Virus record (IMG/VR): IMGVR_UViG_3300013099_000027
Coordinates: 1 to 49,240 of that record
Source: a virus
Strand: one strand, 5' to 3'
Length of the DNA: 49,240 nt
Shown here: one piece after another, positions 21,134 to 30,214 of the stretch
How positions within the stretch are numbered: position 1 is the stretch's first letter
How the letters are laid out: each line of letters begins with the position of its first letter
Notes under the pieces: generated by a model
Told to the model about the DNA's origin: nothing
Seen by the model: only the letters and a program-made list of their open reading frames with translations
Databases searched by the model: none
Position numbers and translations under genes: made by a program

Positions 21134-21415
21134 TTAAACTTCACCTTCGGTATCGACCATTCCAGATAATTCTATTTCTATAGAAGCCTCATTTTCTGAA
21201 GCTAACGTAGGAGATTCTAGGCAGCTTCTTAAATAACCGTCCGTTTCATATTGTTTGCATAGCTTGAAACTATAAAGTATCAAGGCAAAACAGGATACTA
21301 TCGAACTAAAGAGCATCACTAATAGATATACATGCGATACTACTACTTGTTCTAGATCTTGAAGATCTTCGTTTTGTTCAATATTCTTATATAAATTATT
21401 CATCATATTTTTCAC
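21134..21415 (-). CDS. Small membrane protein downstream of terminase
   Basis: A 93-residue protein with an acidic helical N-terminus, one membrane helix (about 27-50, SHVYLLVMLFSSIVSCFALI) and an acidic tail ending MVDTEGEV. A second copy of the tail is decayed nearby. Size, single helix and location in a packaging transcript would suit a holin or spanin-like protein, but no defining motif is present. Confidence 0.5.
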   Translation of the reverse strand: MKNMMNNLYKNIEQNEDLQDLEQVVVSHVYLLVMLFSSIVSCFALILYSFKLCKQYETDGYLRSCLESPTLASENEASIEIELSGMVDTEGEV

Positions 21416-21501
21416 TTTCTTTAATTTAAATTACTAGTTTTGTAATATTGTGGTTAGACGGATAGTAACTTAAAGAAAAACAAAAGTCAACCTCAAGTTT
21501 A

Positions 21502-23088
21502 TTAATAGACGATAGGAACTTCTACATCTGCTGGAGGAATAGGCCTGTCATCATTGGGATTAAGAAGGAATCTACCATTTCTAAGCGTTAATAAGCACTG
21601 CGTCATTGTATCTACTAGATCTCTAGAAGAGCTATTTGGGAAAGAGGCTACCTCTTCCAAGAACTCCTCAGCAAAAGGTAACAATCTCTCGAACTTAGGT
21701 CCTCTAGCAGGTAACCAGACTCGTTTTCCTTCTATTAAAGGAGTCACTAATCTAACTCGTTGTATTTTATCTCCTTTAGGAATAAATGGTAGCGCTCGTA
21801 TTCCTCCAGCAGCTAAATCTCTAATGAGAGGATCGCCCGTAGCTTTAGCTTCTATTATACATCTATCAATAGACCTTCCCTTAAAGTGAGGATTGCGTAC
21901 TTTTCCATTATCTCTATAGTCATGATACAATCTTTTAGCCATCTCTCTAAGTTGAGGATATTCATATCTACCACGCCACATCGAGAGTAGAATAACATTT
22001 TCTATTTCATTTTCATCATGAAAAACTCCCCAGGTCGTACATGCTGAATAAGATGACAAATCATTCCCAGTAAGAGCTGTATCCCAACTTTGCAATGTAA
22101 ATTCAATTTCAGGAGGAGTTGTATCTTTCCACCATTGAAACCAATCCTTTTGAATAATCCCTCCTTTTTCAGGAGCTGGTCTTTGTTGAAACTGTCCAGC
22201 ATAACCGTAAGCACCTAAGTTGTTTTTATATTTTTCTATTTCTTTTATTGAGAATCTTTTTTCTGATAAAAGTTGTCCGTCTTTTGCTCTAGGATCTTCC
22301 CAGATTTTTCCATTGGTTGTAGGAAGTATAATAGTCTTAGATTTTCTATTTTCTTCGAACTCCATAGGGAGAATTAATTTAACCCATTCATCATGAATAT
22401 CATTATCCATGATATGACCAGATATATCTTGTTCATGAATTCTTTGTTGAACTACTATGCGCACATCGTTCTTAGGGTTATTCAAACGTGTCGACCAAAC
22501 CTGGTCCCACCAAAAATTAGTCCCTACTCGTTTAGCTGTAGAAACGCTATCTTGCGCACCGTTAGGATCATCTGCCACTAGTATAGACGCCCCCTTACCT
22601 GTTGCACTTGCTCCAACTGAGGTTGAAATCCTACAGCCTTTCTTATCATTTTCAAATAAGCCTTTTGCTTTTTGGTCTTGAGCTAACTTATAGACATTTC
22701 CCCACCGTGATTGGTACCACTCACTTTCAATTAAACGCTTACATTTGAGGGAATGCTCTACTGCAAGGTGAGAGGCGTAAGAAGCATACATAAATTTCTC
22801 CTCTGGGTTCTGTAGCCACACCCACGCAGGAAAGGCTACGGAGATAAGAGACGTCTTTGATGTTCTAGGAGGCACGTTGATAAGCAAATTACGTATCTCC
22901 CTTCTGTAAGAGGCTTCAAGATGCTCCGAGATGGCTTTGATATGCCAGCTATCAATAAAAGGAATACTTCCCTCCATAATTGGCCAAGCTTGTTTGAAAA
23001 ACTCGTGCAAAGAAGCTGTAGCTCTTAGCTTATTCCCATAAAATAAAAGTTGTTTTATTAGGGTTTCGTCCTTGTTTTTATTCTGCAT
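21502..23088 (-). CDS. terL: Terminase large subunit
   Basis: A 528-residue protein with the two domains of TerL. The ATPase has LLINVPPRTSKTSL as Walker A (about 68-81, with a serine in place of the usual central glycine) and ASILVADDPNGAQD as Walker B with catalytic acid (about 168-181). The nuclease (about 325-500) has QSWDTALTGND, CIIEAKATGDPLIRDL and SSSRDLVDTMTQ as its acidic residues. It cuts and pumps DNA into the prohead through the portal. It is transcribed leftward, away from the portal gene. Confidence 0.95.
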   Translation of the reverse strand: MQNKNKDETLIKQLLFYGNKLRATASLHEFFKQAWPIMEGSIPFIDSWHIKAISEHLEASYRREIRNLLINVPPRTSKTSLISVAFPAWVWLQNPEEKFMYASYASHLAVEHSLKCKRLIESEWYQSRWGNVYKLAQDQKAKGLFENDKKGCRISTSVGASATGKGASILVADDPNGAQDSVSTAKRVGTNFWWDQVWSTRLNNPKNDVRIVVQQRIHEQDISGHIMDNDIHDEWVKLILPMEFEENRKSKTIILPTTNGKIWEDPRAKDGQLLSEKRFSIKEIEKYKNNLGAYGYAGQFQQRPAPEKGGIIQKDWFQWWKDTTPPEIEFTLQSWDTALTGNDLSSYSACTTWGVFHDENEIENVILLSMWRGRYEYPQLREMAKRLYHDYRDNGKVRNPHFKGRSIDRCIIEAKATGDPLIRDLAAGGIRALPFIPKGDKIQRVRLVTPLIEGKRVWLPARGPKFERLLPFAEEFLEEVASFPNSSSRDLVDTMTQCLLTLRNGRFLLNPNDDRPIPPADVEVPIVY

Positions 23089-23091
23089 TTT

Positions 23092-23505
23092 TTAATTAAA
23101 TGTATAGTTATCAAAGTGACCTGAAATCTTTTCTACATGGTATTCCAGCATATATTCTAGCTCTTGTTTAGTTAACTTTTGGTGTTGGTTGTTAAGTGTT
23201 ATAATAGGAATGTTACGTTGGTGAAATTCATAAATCAGAAGATCTTTTCTTGAAACAGCTCCTCCTTCTATTATAACAGGAAAAACGATAGGTAGTTGTT
23301 TTACAATGTTAGTTTTAAAAGGTTGAAAGATATTATTATTTTTTTCTATGTTTATTTTAATATCGGGAAAACAGCATACAATTATATAGTTTTTTTTAGA
23401 TTCCAGAACATAGTATCCTGATAGAGCTGATATTTTCTTTGAAAAGATCTCACTATAATCTTTTTTAATAGTAATTTTCTTTTTAATAGTAATTTTCTTT
23501 TTCAT
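23092..23505 (-). CDS. Hypothetical protein with repeated basic N-terminus
   Basis: A 137-residue protein starting MKKKITIKKKITIKK, encoded by two 18-bp repeats (23462-23497). The body is alpha/beta (YYVLESKKNYIIVCCFPDIK, VIIEGGAVSRKDLLIYEFHQ). A C-terminal helix follows. No known family. It ends three bases before terL begins, so it is co-transcribed with packaging genes and might be a packaging accessory. Confidence 0.5.
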   Translation of the reverse strand: MKKKITIKKKITIKKDYSEIFSKKISALSGYYVLESKKNYIIVCCFPDIKINIEKNNNIFQPFKTNIVKQLPIVFPVIIEGGAVSRKDLLIYEFHQRNIPIITLNNQHQKLTKQELEYMLEYHVEKISGHFDNYTFN

Positions 23506-23585
23506 ATGAATGATGTATAAATGTTTTATTAGTTAAAAAGACTTGAAAATCAAGCACTTAAGAGTAATATAGATATACGATCTTC

Positions 23586-23614
23586 TTGATTTAATACAGA
23601 AAAAAGAGTATATT
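23586..23614 (+). promoter_or_regulatory. Promoter directly in front of the portal gene
   Basis: TTGATT (23586-23591), exactly 17 bases, TATATT (23609-23614). The portal ATG at 23621 is seven bases past the -10 box, so the transcript is predicted to start at or next to the A of ATG. No ribosome site is present. Confidence 0.55.
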
Positions 23615-23620
23615 CATAGA

Positions 23621-26035
23621 ATGAAACGTAATACCGAAATAGAACAAGGCGAACAAAACATAGAGGAGTTACTCCCCTTTTTGGACGACCCCGAGTTAGA
23701 TCAAAATCTTGATGAAATACCAGATGATAGATTCTTCGATAATCTTGCAGAGGATTACCCCGAAGATGCTCAGAAAAAGTTATCTTCATTCTTAATAGAA
23801 ATGATAGATGAGGATATAGAAGCTAGAAAGGATTGGCTTGAAGCTGCGAACAAAGTAAAAGGCTACATGGGATTTAATATTGAAGATCCTGAAAGCGTGC
23901 CTTTTAAACAAGCTTGTCGTACTCATGATTCAACTTTAGCTACTGCGGTAGTTAGATTTTATTCTGTAGCCATGCCTGAATTATTTCCAGCTACAGGTCC
24001 AGTAGGATATAAGATAAATGGTCAAAGTGATGAAGCTCTTGAAAAAAGAGGTAAAGTTAATGCAAATTGGCTTAACTATGCTTTGACTATATTAGATCCA
24101 GGTTATTATCCAGATTGCCAGAAACATTTATTGTATACGGGTTTTTACGGAACTTGCGTTAAGAAGATATTCATTGATGAAATAAGTAATTTTCCTATAA
24201 GTAGATTCATTCCCCCTGAAGATTTTATAATAGATGCTGACTGTAGCTCTGTATTAGAATCTGGGCGTTTAACTCATGTACTAAGATTATCTAAAAGAGA
24301 AATAGCTTTAAAGTTACAAAATGGTGTTTATCAAGATGTAGACTTACCTTATTTAAAAGGCATGGACTTTGAAGGAGATGATGACGGAGATGAAGCCGAG
24401 CAAGATTCATCAAAAAGGGATGGTCTTGATTTAAGCGTATATAGCAAGCGCACACTTTTTCCAATATACGAGATTCACACCTATCTAAACCTAGAAGATT
24501 TTATTAAGCAATCCTCTAACGAAGAAAATGAAATACCTCTGCCTTTTATTGTTATAATAGATAAAACCACAAAAGAAATTTTGTCTATTCGACGTAATTG
24601 GAAAGAAAGTGATCTTAACCAAGAGCGTATTAATTACTTTGTACCTTATAATTATTTACCTGGTTTTGGTCCATACGGCATGGGCTTAGCGCATTTATTA
24701 GGTGATAATGCGATAACTTTGACAAACATATTACGTCAAACAGTTGATGCTGGAACGTTCCAAAATTTACCTGGAGGTCTCAGGGCAAAGGGAATGAAGC
24801 AGCAAAATAACTCTATGATAATAGGCCCTGGTGAATGGCAAGAGGTGGATGTAGGTGATCGCCCTATAAAGGAATCTCTTCTTCCCCTACCTTATCTTGG
24901 GCCTTCTCAGGCTTTAATTGAACTGATGGGAAGGATATCAGAGAACTCTCAGAATCTAGCTTCAACGTCTGAACTAGGCATGTTGGATTCAAAAGAAGAT
25001 ATCCCGACAGGTACTATGTTAGCGGCTCTAGAGTCTCATAATCGCATTCAATCTGCAGTAATGCGATCAATTCACGGCTCATTAAGCTATGAAATTAGGT
25101 TATTGAATGATTTATTTAAAGATACTTTAGAGTACGAGGAATTTGTTTTTGATGGTGAGAGAGAGGCTATATCTGGAGAAGATTTTATTGATGAAGTGAA
25201 AGTCATTCCTACTTCTGATCCATCGAATAACTCTACTATGCATAAAGTAATCAAGGCTCAAGAGTTAATGAGAGTAGCCGAACAAGCTCCTGATATGCAT
25301 GACATGCACGAGGTATATAAAATAAATTATGAAGCTCAAGGTCTATCTCAAGCGGAAATAGATAAGGTATTGCCTTCTAAAGAAGAAGAGCCAGAAATTG
25401 TGCCTTTAGATCCTGTAACAGAAAATATAAATATTTTATCTGGTGTTGGAGTAAAAGCTGCTATTTGGCAAGATCATGCTGCTCATAAAATAGTGCATGG
25501 TAAATTTGCTCAAGAGCAGCCAGAGCTTCAAGCTGAAATTATGGCTCATATTACTGAGCATGAGGCTTATGAATATTTGATTAAAATGCAACAGGTTCTT
25601 GGTCAAGAAATGCCTCCGTTAGAAGAAATAGAAAATCCAGAAGTGCAGAATCAAATAGCTTTAGCAGCTGCACGTGGATTAGAGGAGCAAGGGCAACAAG
25701 CTGATCAGCAAGATAATCAGCCTATTGATCCTAATGAATTATTAGCTTTAGACATACAGCAAAAAGCAGCTGAGTCAGAAGCTAGAGAACGCATTGCTCA
25801 GTTAAAAGCTGAAACAGATATATTTAAGGCGCAATTAGATTTCGAAAAAGAAAAAGCTAAAATAGAATCCAGTGAAGATATAGCTAAATTAAAAGCTGAA
25901 ACGGATGTAGAAAAAGCTGAAATTAATTATGCTAAAGAAGAAGAAAAAATAGAATCTGACAAAGAAATAGCGGCAATGAACAATCAAACTGAAATTATCA
26001 ACACTCAAATTAAGGAGACTAACAATGGACTATAG
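23621..26035 (+). CDS. Portal protein (podovirus type)
   Basis: An 804-residue protein typical of large podovirus portals. The acidic N-terminus is followed by the conserved KACRTHDSTLAT-like segment (FKQACRTHDSTLATAVVRFY), FELFPATGPV, YTGFYGTCVKKIFIDEI and FGPYGMGLAHLLGDNAITLT. The C-terminus (from about 690) is a long Lys/Glu/Ala coiled coil (AKLKAETDVEKAEINYAKEE). It forms the dodecameric DNA channel. The ATG lacks a ribosome site and seems leaderless. It overlaps the next gene by 11 bases. The portal fold is well supported by motif order and by position next to terL. Confidence 0.88.
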   Translation: MKRNTEIEQGEQNIEELLPFLDDPELDQNLDEIPDDRFFDNLAEDYPEDAQKKLSSFLIEMIDEDIEARKDWLEAANKVKGYMGFNIEDPESVPFKQACRTHDSTLATAVVRFYSVAMPELFPATGPVGYKINGQSDEALEKRGKVNANWLNYALTILDPGYYPDCQKHLLYTGFYGTCVKKIFIDEISNFPISRFIPPEDFIIDADCSSVLESGRLTHVLRLSKREIALKLQNGVYQDVDLPYLKGMDFEGDDDGDEAEQDSSKRDGLDLSVYSKRTLFPIYEIHTYLNLEDFIKQSSNEENEIPLPFIVIIDKTTKEILSIRRNWKESDLNQERINYFVPYNYLPGFGPYGMGLAHLLGDNAITLTNILRQTVDAGTFQNLPGGLRAKGMKQQNNSMIIGPGEWQEVDVGDRPIKESLLPLPYLGPSQALIELMGRISENSQNLASTSELGMLDSKEDIPTGTMLAALESHNRIQSAVMRSIHGSLSYEIRLLNDLFKDTLEYEEFVFDGEREAISGEDFIDEVKVIPTSDPSNNSTMHKVIKAQELMRVAEQAPDMHDMHEVYKINYEAQGLSQAEIDKVLPSKEEEPEIVPLDPVTENINILSGVGVKAAIWQDHAAHKIVHGKFAQEQPELQAEIMAHITEHEAYEYLIKMQQVLGQEMPPLEEIENPEVQNQIALAAARGLEEQGQQADQQDNQPIDPNELLALDIQQKAAESEARERIAQLKAETDIFKAQLDFEKEKAKIESSEDIAKLKAETDVEKAEINYAKEEEKIESDKEIAAMNNQTEIINTQIKETNNGL

Positions 26036-26276
26036 TAAAATGAAAGCGGGTTACCAAGGCAAAAGTGATTCAATGAGGACGATGTCTGAAAAGATGTTAT
26101 CTGAATATAATGATAAAGCTCCCAGCTCTAGTAAAAAACAAACTACACGTTACAAAGAAGGCGGAAAAGTAGAAAAGTATGCTATGGGAGGCTCTGCCAA
26201 AGTAAGAAAAGGAGTTTCTACTGCGAAAGGTGCTCCTATCAAGCAATCTAAGTGTAACAAAGGAAAGAATAAGTAA
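26025..26276 (+). CDS. Small basic virion-associated protein
   Basis: An 83-residue basic protein with KEGGKVEKYAMGGSAKVRKG near its end. The GGKV..GG motif recurs in the large ejection-type protein at 45396 (KGGKVRKTS) and is common in small proteins next to portals of podoviruses infecting marine alphaproteobacteria. Its start has AAGGAG upstream within the portal gene. Confidence 0.6.
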   Translation: MDYSKMKAGYQGKSDSMRTMSEKMLSEYNDKAPSSSKKQTTRYKEGGKVEKYAMGGSAKVRKGVSTAKGAPIKQSKCNKGKNK

Positions 26277-26278
26277 GA

Positions 26279-26464
26279 ATGGAAGATCGTTTGATCAACC
26301 GTCTGAAAGAGGCCGAGACTCGAATAGTTTACGATGTCACTCATGGTAATGGTATTAAGGACTATTCGGATTATCGGTACGCTTTAGGGCGTATTAAAGG
26401 GTTAACTGATGCCTTAGAAATCAGCGAAGAAATATTTAAAAGGAATATTAAGAATGATGCATGA
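26279..26464 (+). CDS. Small hypothetical protein
   Basis: A 61-residue protein (MEDRLINRLKEAETRIVYD, then DYRYALGRIKGLTDALEISE). The YALGRIKGL pattern is seen in short conserved head-region proteins of podoviruses. It overlaps the GroES-like gene by 11 bases. No function known. Confidence 0.55.
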   Translation: MEDRLINRLKEAETRIVYDVTHGNGIKDYSDYRYALGRIKGLTDALEISEEIFKRNIKNDA

Positions 26465-26861
26465 AGCTAGTGATAAAGGAATTGATTTTAAAACGTTTAA
26501 TCAAGAAGCAGAAATAGAGAAATTCAAGGATATAGAAGTACTAGGTTATAATATAATGATTAGGCTTTATACTACACCTGATAAAATTGGTAATATTATC
26601 TTAACTGAGCAGGCTCGCGATAAAGATAAGTATACAAACTTCGTTGGTTTAGTCGTTGGAATGGGTAAAGGAGCGTATTCCAACAAGGAGCGATTTAAGG
26701 AGACAGGAGCTTGGTGTAAAGTTGGAGATTGGGTAAGTTTTCCAAGACATGCTGGACATAGAACTAGTTTTAAAGGTATTCCTATATTTATTTTAGATGA
26801 AGATGTGCTATCAACTAAAATATTAAATCCAGCTCAAAATGTTCCTCAGTATTCGAAATAA
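26454..26861 (+). CDS. GroES-like co-chaperonin
   Basis: A 135-residue protein with the Cpn10 pattern at about residues 25-125: GYNIMIRLYTTPDKIGNIIL as the first strands, GLVVGMGKGAYSNKERF as the mobile region, WCKVGDWVSFPRHAGHRTSF and IFILDEDVLSTKI as the last strands. Some phages (T4 gp31 type) supply their own co-chaperonin so that host GroEL can fold the capsid protein. Its place in the head cluster supports that role. Closely similar short proteins occur in podovirus head operons. Confidence 0.75.
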   Translation: MMHEASDKGIDFKTFNQEAEIEKFKDIEVLGYNIMIRLYTTPDKIGNIILTEQARDKDKYTNFVGLVVGMGKGAYSNKERFKETGAWCKVGDWVSFPRHAGHRTSFKGIPIFILDEDVLSTKILNPAQNVPQYSK

Positions 26862-26873
26862 AAGAGATTATAA

Positions 26874-27890
26874 ATGAACGATAAAAATATAAGTAATGAA
26901 TCTATGGTAAGTTCGGAAATTGAAAATCATTTTCCTGAAGATCTTCCTCAGTTAGATAAATCCATTAGAGATGTGGAAGAATTATTGAATGGTGATAGAG
27001 AAGTATCTGAAAAACATAATCCACCTGAATTAAACAATGATAATGATGTTGAGGATGTTGAAGATACTCTAGATTCCGATGATTTAGATAATGATGTTGA
27101 GGATGATCAAGAAGAGACTAAACCAACTAAAGGTAAAAAAGATAGTAAATTTTGGCATGAAAAGCGTGAAAAGTATGCTGCTTTAAGAGAGAGAGATCGT
27201 TTAGTTCAGGAAAATACTGAACTAATGAAGCAAAGAAATGAAGCTTTAGAAATTGGTAATTATCATTATGGTAGAAATGTTGCTGCTGATCTTGAATTTG
27301 CAAAAGAAGCAAAGAAAAAAGCTATGCTTGAAGGCGATTATGATACTTTTGCTGCAGCTGATGAAGCTATATACAAAGGGTATAATGCTATTAGCGAGGT
27401 GGAAAAGTGGAAAACTAGAGGAGCTGAAGCTGCTAATTCAGTCCCTGAACAGCAGAACTATCAAACTATGGAACAATCTATTGCTTCAGATTGGCTTTTA
27501 GAGAACCCAGAAATGGATGAACGATCAGAGCAGTATAATAGTACTTTAGCTAATAAAGTTATATCTTATGCGAATAACTTAGAAAAAAACATGGATCAGC
27601 ATAATCAATCTCATCTTCTTTGGTCACCTGCTTATCTTGAAAATATCGATAATTACATAGTGAATTTAAAGAGTTCTGCTAGAAGAGGTAATTCAATTAG
27701 GCCGATTTCAGCAAATAGCGTCGCACCAGTTAGAAAAAATTATGGCACTCAGCCAGGAACAAGAAGTAGAAGTTCTCTTCCTAGACTTAATGATGCTGAA
27801 AGAAAATTAGCCTCTAATATGGGAATATCAGAGGCTAATTGGAGAAAATCCAAACAAATACAAATTAACAAGACTAAGGAAGGGAGATAA
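26874..27890 (+). CDS. Scaffold-like capsid assembly protein
   Basis: A 338-residue protein with a very acidic first third (DDLDNDVEDDQEETKPTKG), a helical coiled-coil middle (ERDRLVQENTELMKQRNEAL) and a basic C-terminus (RRGNSIRPISANSVAPVRKN). This charge pattern and the position between portal and capsid are typical of scaffold proteins, whose basic tail binds capsid subunits. No sequence family was certain. Confidence 0.65.
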   Translation: MNDKNISNESMVSSEIENHFPEDLPQLDKSIRDVEELLNGDREVSEKHNPPELNNDNDVEDVEDTLDSDDLDNDVEDDQEETKPTKGKKDSKFWHEKREKYAALRERDRLVQENTELMKQRNEALEIGNYHYGRNVAADLEFAKEAKKKAMLEGDYDTFAAADEAIYKGYNAISEVEKWKTRGAEAANSVPEQQNYQTMEQSIASDWLLENPEMDERSEQYNSTLANKVISYANNLEKNMDQHNQSHLLWSPAYLENIDNYIVNLKSSARRGNSIRPISANSVAPVRKNYGTQPGTRSRSSLPRLNDAERKLASNMGISEANWRKSKQIQINKTKEGR

Positions 27891-27895
27891 AAACT

Positions 27896-28357
27896 ATGGC
27901 GGCAAAGAAAAAAGAAGTAAAGGAAAGTAGAGAAAAAAGATCTACAGTAGCTAGTGAGATGCTAGAAAAGACAAAGAATCAACCTTATGAAATGGATTAT
28001 GTTAGTCCTTTACATATACCAGATTCAGTAAAAAAACCAGGTTTTGATTATAAATTCTTTTTGGATGATAAATGGAAGTTACAAGAAGCTGAAAGAAAAT
28101 ATTGGACATTTGTTCCAAAAGATCGTCTACCTTATAGAGAGAGACAATCTGTTGTCTTAGAAAATAATAATCCTTTAGATAAATTTATCAGTCACAAAGA
28201 TTTAATCTTAGCTGAAAGGCCTGAAGAATACGGAATAATAGATAGACAACGATTACATGCAAAAAATCATCGTCAAATTGCATCGTTATCAGGTGTTCAG
28301 AATGATGCTCATCCTGGCAGTAACAATTATAGTTCAGCACGAATAGATAGTTTTTAA
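27896..28357 (+). CDS. Hypothetical virion-operon protein
   Basis: A 153-residue basic protein (MAAKKKEVKESREKRST), with aromatic segments DYKFFLDDKWKLQEAERKYW. No family recognised. It sits directly after the scaffold-like gene with a GGGAGA ribosome site and could be a minor head protein. Confidence 0.5.
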   Translation: MAAKKKEVKESREKRSTVASEMLEKTKNQPYEMDYVSPLHIPDSVKKPGFDYKFFLDDKWKLQEAERKYWTFVPKDRLPYRERQSVVLENNNPLDKFISHKDLILAERPEEYGIIDRQRLHAKNHRQIASLSGVQNDAHPGSNNYSSARIDSF

Positions 28358-28359
28358 TT

Positions 28360-29493
28360 ATGGCAACATTAGCAGCAGATTCTTACCAAAAGATTGATTT
28401 AACCGCAGATATACTATTGTATTGGCCTTTCTATACTCCAGAAGGAGAATTGACGGCAACATACATTACCGATGTAAACCCTGATCAAGACAATTGGGAG
28501 ATCTCATTACCAGATGCTACTTTAGCACCAGAAGGCACTAATTTCATTATTAACAACTTTAGTGCTTTTTCGTTTAAGGTCATGCTATTTGATACATCAA
28601 CTCAGTTAGTAGATATTGCTGCAGGAGAAGTTCAATTTATAACATTGACTAATAATTCTGTTGCAAATGGGGAATGGACAGTAACTCCATTTGGAGGTGG
28701 TCAAGCTGCGATTACTGCACTTAATTTAGCTAGTAGTGATAGTACTATTACTATTACAGGCGGTTCTTTAATTCCTCCTGGTGGTAATGTTGATTTTAAA
28801 TTACCAGAATCATTGTTTAATTTTTTAGCTGTTAGTGATACTGGTTTTCCAGTTGTAACAGGAACAGTTCCGTTAACCTTCGCTTCTAGAGAATTGATTG
28901 GTGGACAAAATATTACTGTTGTTAATTCTAAAGGTATTACAGGCAATCCTGCTCTAAGTTTAGATACAGCTTTAAATAACTTGACCTCAATAGAAGTTGG
29001 AGATTTAGATATATCGGGATCTACTATTGAAAATATAGTTCCAAATGGTGGGATAAATTTAATCTCTAATGGGACGGGAGTTATCTCACTCAATGGTGTA
29101 ACGGTAGATACAAGTAGTAATCTTACTGCAAACAATCTAACCGTGACTGGAGCATTCACTAATGCTTTTGTTCCAGTAGCCTGGTGTATATTTACTGATA
29201 CTGTAACTGGGCTTGGGAATACTATAGTTAATGAATCCTCCGAGAACGTTGCTAGCATCACTGGTAGCAACGGAGTTTATGTAGTTACCTTTACAACTCC
29301 TATGAATTCTATTAATTATGGCGTTACTCTTTCTCCAGGTAGTAATGGAGGCTCAGCACTTCCTCCAACAGTTTACCAAGCCTTCTGGACCGTAAGAGAT
29401 ACAACGTCAGTTACTATTGAAATAGTGGATGCAAGCGGAGAATTTGCAACTGATATACCAAATGGCTTAACAGTAATGATATTATCTAGTTAA
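28360..29493 (+). CDS. Fibre- or appendage-like structural protein
   Basis: A 377-residue, Thr/Ser/Asn/Gly-rich protein of beta character throughout. Repeated patterns such as ITGGSLIPPGGNVDFKLPES and INLISNGTGVISLNGVTVDT recall phage tail-fibre shafts. The C-terminal 85 residues (SNGVYVVTFTTPMNSINYGV) resemble the end domain of short phage fibres. It may form spikes on the head or tail and contact the host. It is the last gene before the 1-kb non-coding stretch. Confidence 0.55.
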   Translation: MATLAADSYQKIDLTADILLYWPFYTPEGELTATYITDVNPDQDNWEISLPDATLAPEGTNFIINNFSAFSFKVMLFDTSTQLVDIAAGEVQFITLTNNSVANGEWTVTPFGGGQAAITALNLASSDSTITITGGSLIPPGGNVDFKLPESLFNFLAVSDTGFPVVTGTVPLTFASRELIGGQNITVVNSKGITGNPALSLDTALNNLTSIEVGDLDISGSTIENIVPNGGINLISNGTGVISLNGVTVDTSSNLTANNLTVTGAFTNAFVPVAWCIFTDTVTGLGNTIVNESSENVASITGSNGVYVVTFTTPMNSINYGVTLSPGSNGGSALPPTVYQAFWTVRDTTSVTIEIVDASGEFATDIPNGLTVMILSS

Positions 29494-29497
29494 AAGA

Positions 29498-29659
29498 ATG
29501 AAAAGTATTACGAAAAAGAAGATTAACGATTATCTGACTTTAAGTCAAACTGAAGAAATAGATATATTGACTTTGGCTAATTGGCTAGCTATTCAAAGCG
29601 AAGGATCTATTTCGATCTCTAAGAAATTATCGAAGAAGAGGTCTAGATATCCTTTCTAA
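29498..29659 (+). CDS. Small hypothetical protein (53 residues)
   Basis: A short frame starting MKSITKKKINDYLTLSQTEE, five bases after the structural gene, with a basic tail (KKLSKKRSRYPF). The helical middle resembles no known family. The compact spacing supports it. Confidence 0.4.
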   Translation: MKSITKKKINDYLTLSQTEEIDILTLANWLAIQSEGSISISKKLSKKRSRYPF

Positions 29660-29745
29660 AGAATTGCATTAAGTTAATTGTAACACTTAACATACAAACC
29701 TCTAGAGCCTTTATAGACAAACGGTTGGCTATAAACTGTCAAATA

Positions 29746-29780
29746 CAAAGACTTAACAAGTGTTGAATCAAAGACTTAAC
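29746..29780 (+). repeat. Repeated 12-mer CAAAGACTTAAC
   Basis: The 12-mer CAAAGACTTAAC occurs at 29746-29757 and 29769-29780, and once more at 20826-20837 beside the second candidate small RNA. The rest of 29660-29846 shows no gene. Confidence 0.4.
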
Positions 29781-29846
29781 AAATATCTAACAGTTCTTTT
29801 AGACTGCAGCCAATAGAATAAGCTCAGTTAACTTTGTTCTTCATAA

Positions 29847-29921
29847 GGTCCCCTTGTGGGATTCGAACTCACATTCAACCTTTTTAATTTAAGGCCATAT
29901 TTCCATTTATACGAAAGAGGT
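29847..29921 (-). pseudogene. Defective tRNA-like element
   Basis: On the minus strand the 3' part shows a T-arm with GTTCGAATC and an acceptor side AAGGGG that pairs with CCTCTT at the 5' end. The T-stem has one mismatch, the D-arm is weak and the anticodon loop (AT only) is too long to give a clear anticodon. It is probably a decayed tRNA. Confidence 0.4.
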
Positions 29922-29932
29922 GCATTTAAATA

Positions 29933-30036
29933 TGGTGGGGAAAAGAAGGGATTCGAACCCTCGAAACTTGATAACTCTAGAGCTATCCCGATTTCTTCTA
30001 AAAGATGCCTTCAACCTAAACTCAGCCACTTTTCCC
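29933..30036 (-). pseudogene. Class II (Ser/Leu-like) tRNA-like element with broken anticodon arm
   Basis: On the minus strand GGAAAAG pairs with CTTTTCC, the D-arm is Ser-like (GGCTGAG...GAAGGC), a 6-bp variable arm (GATAGC with GTTATC) is present and the T-arm (GAGGG TTCGAAT CCCTT) is good. The anticodon stem does not pair and the whole is about ten bases longer than usual. Either it is a pseudogene or an unusual structure. Confidence 0.45.
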
Positions 30037-30121
30037 ATAACTTTTTAAATTTAGCCCCGAAGCTTTGACAAGAATTCCTTCTTAAATACATTGAAAAAAA
30101 ACTACTTCAGGACTAAAAATC

Positions 30122-30163
30122 GGATAGAAAAATCTATGTCTCACTAAATAGATTTTTCTATCC
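30122..30163 (-). terminator. Hairpin downstream of tRNA-Gln
   Basis: A perfect 15-bp inverted repeat (30122-30136 with 30149-30163) and 12-base loop. On the minus strand it is followed by GATTTTTAG, so it can end a leftward tRNA-Gln transcript. Confidence 0.55.
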
Positions 30164-30214
30164 ACCCACCTTATAACTTTATTAAGTCTTATAGTAAAGA
30201 ACAATTTTACATTA

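Noticed and set aside
23550-23789. 79-codon minus-strand frame in front of the terminase operon
   Set aside because: It lies over the start of the portal gene and its promoter, and the amino-acid composition is that of a reverse-strand shadow.
28701-29270. 189-codon minus-strand frame inside the fibre-like gene
   Set aside because: The plus-strand protein has clear fibre features. The long reverse frame follows from its Thr/Ser/Asn codon bias.
29856-30068. 70-codon plus-strand frame in the tRNA region
   Set aside because: It runs antisense through two tRNA-like elements and its protein is only the translation of their complement.
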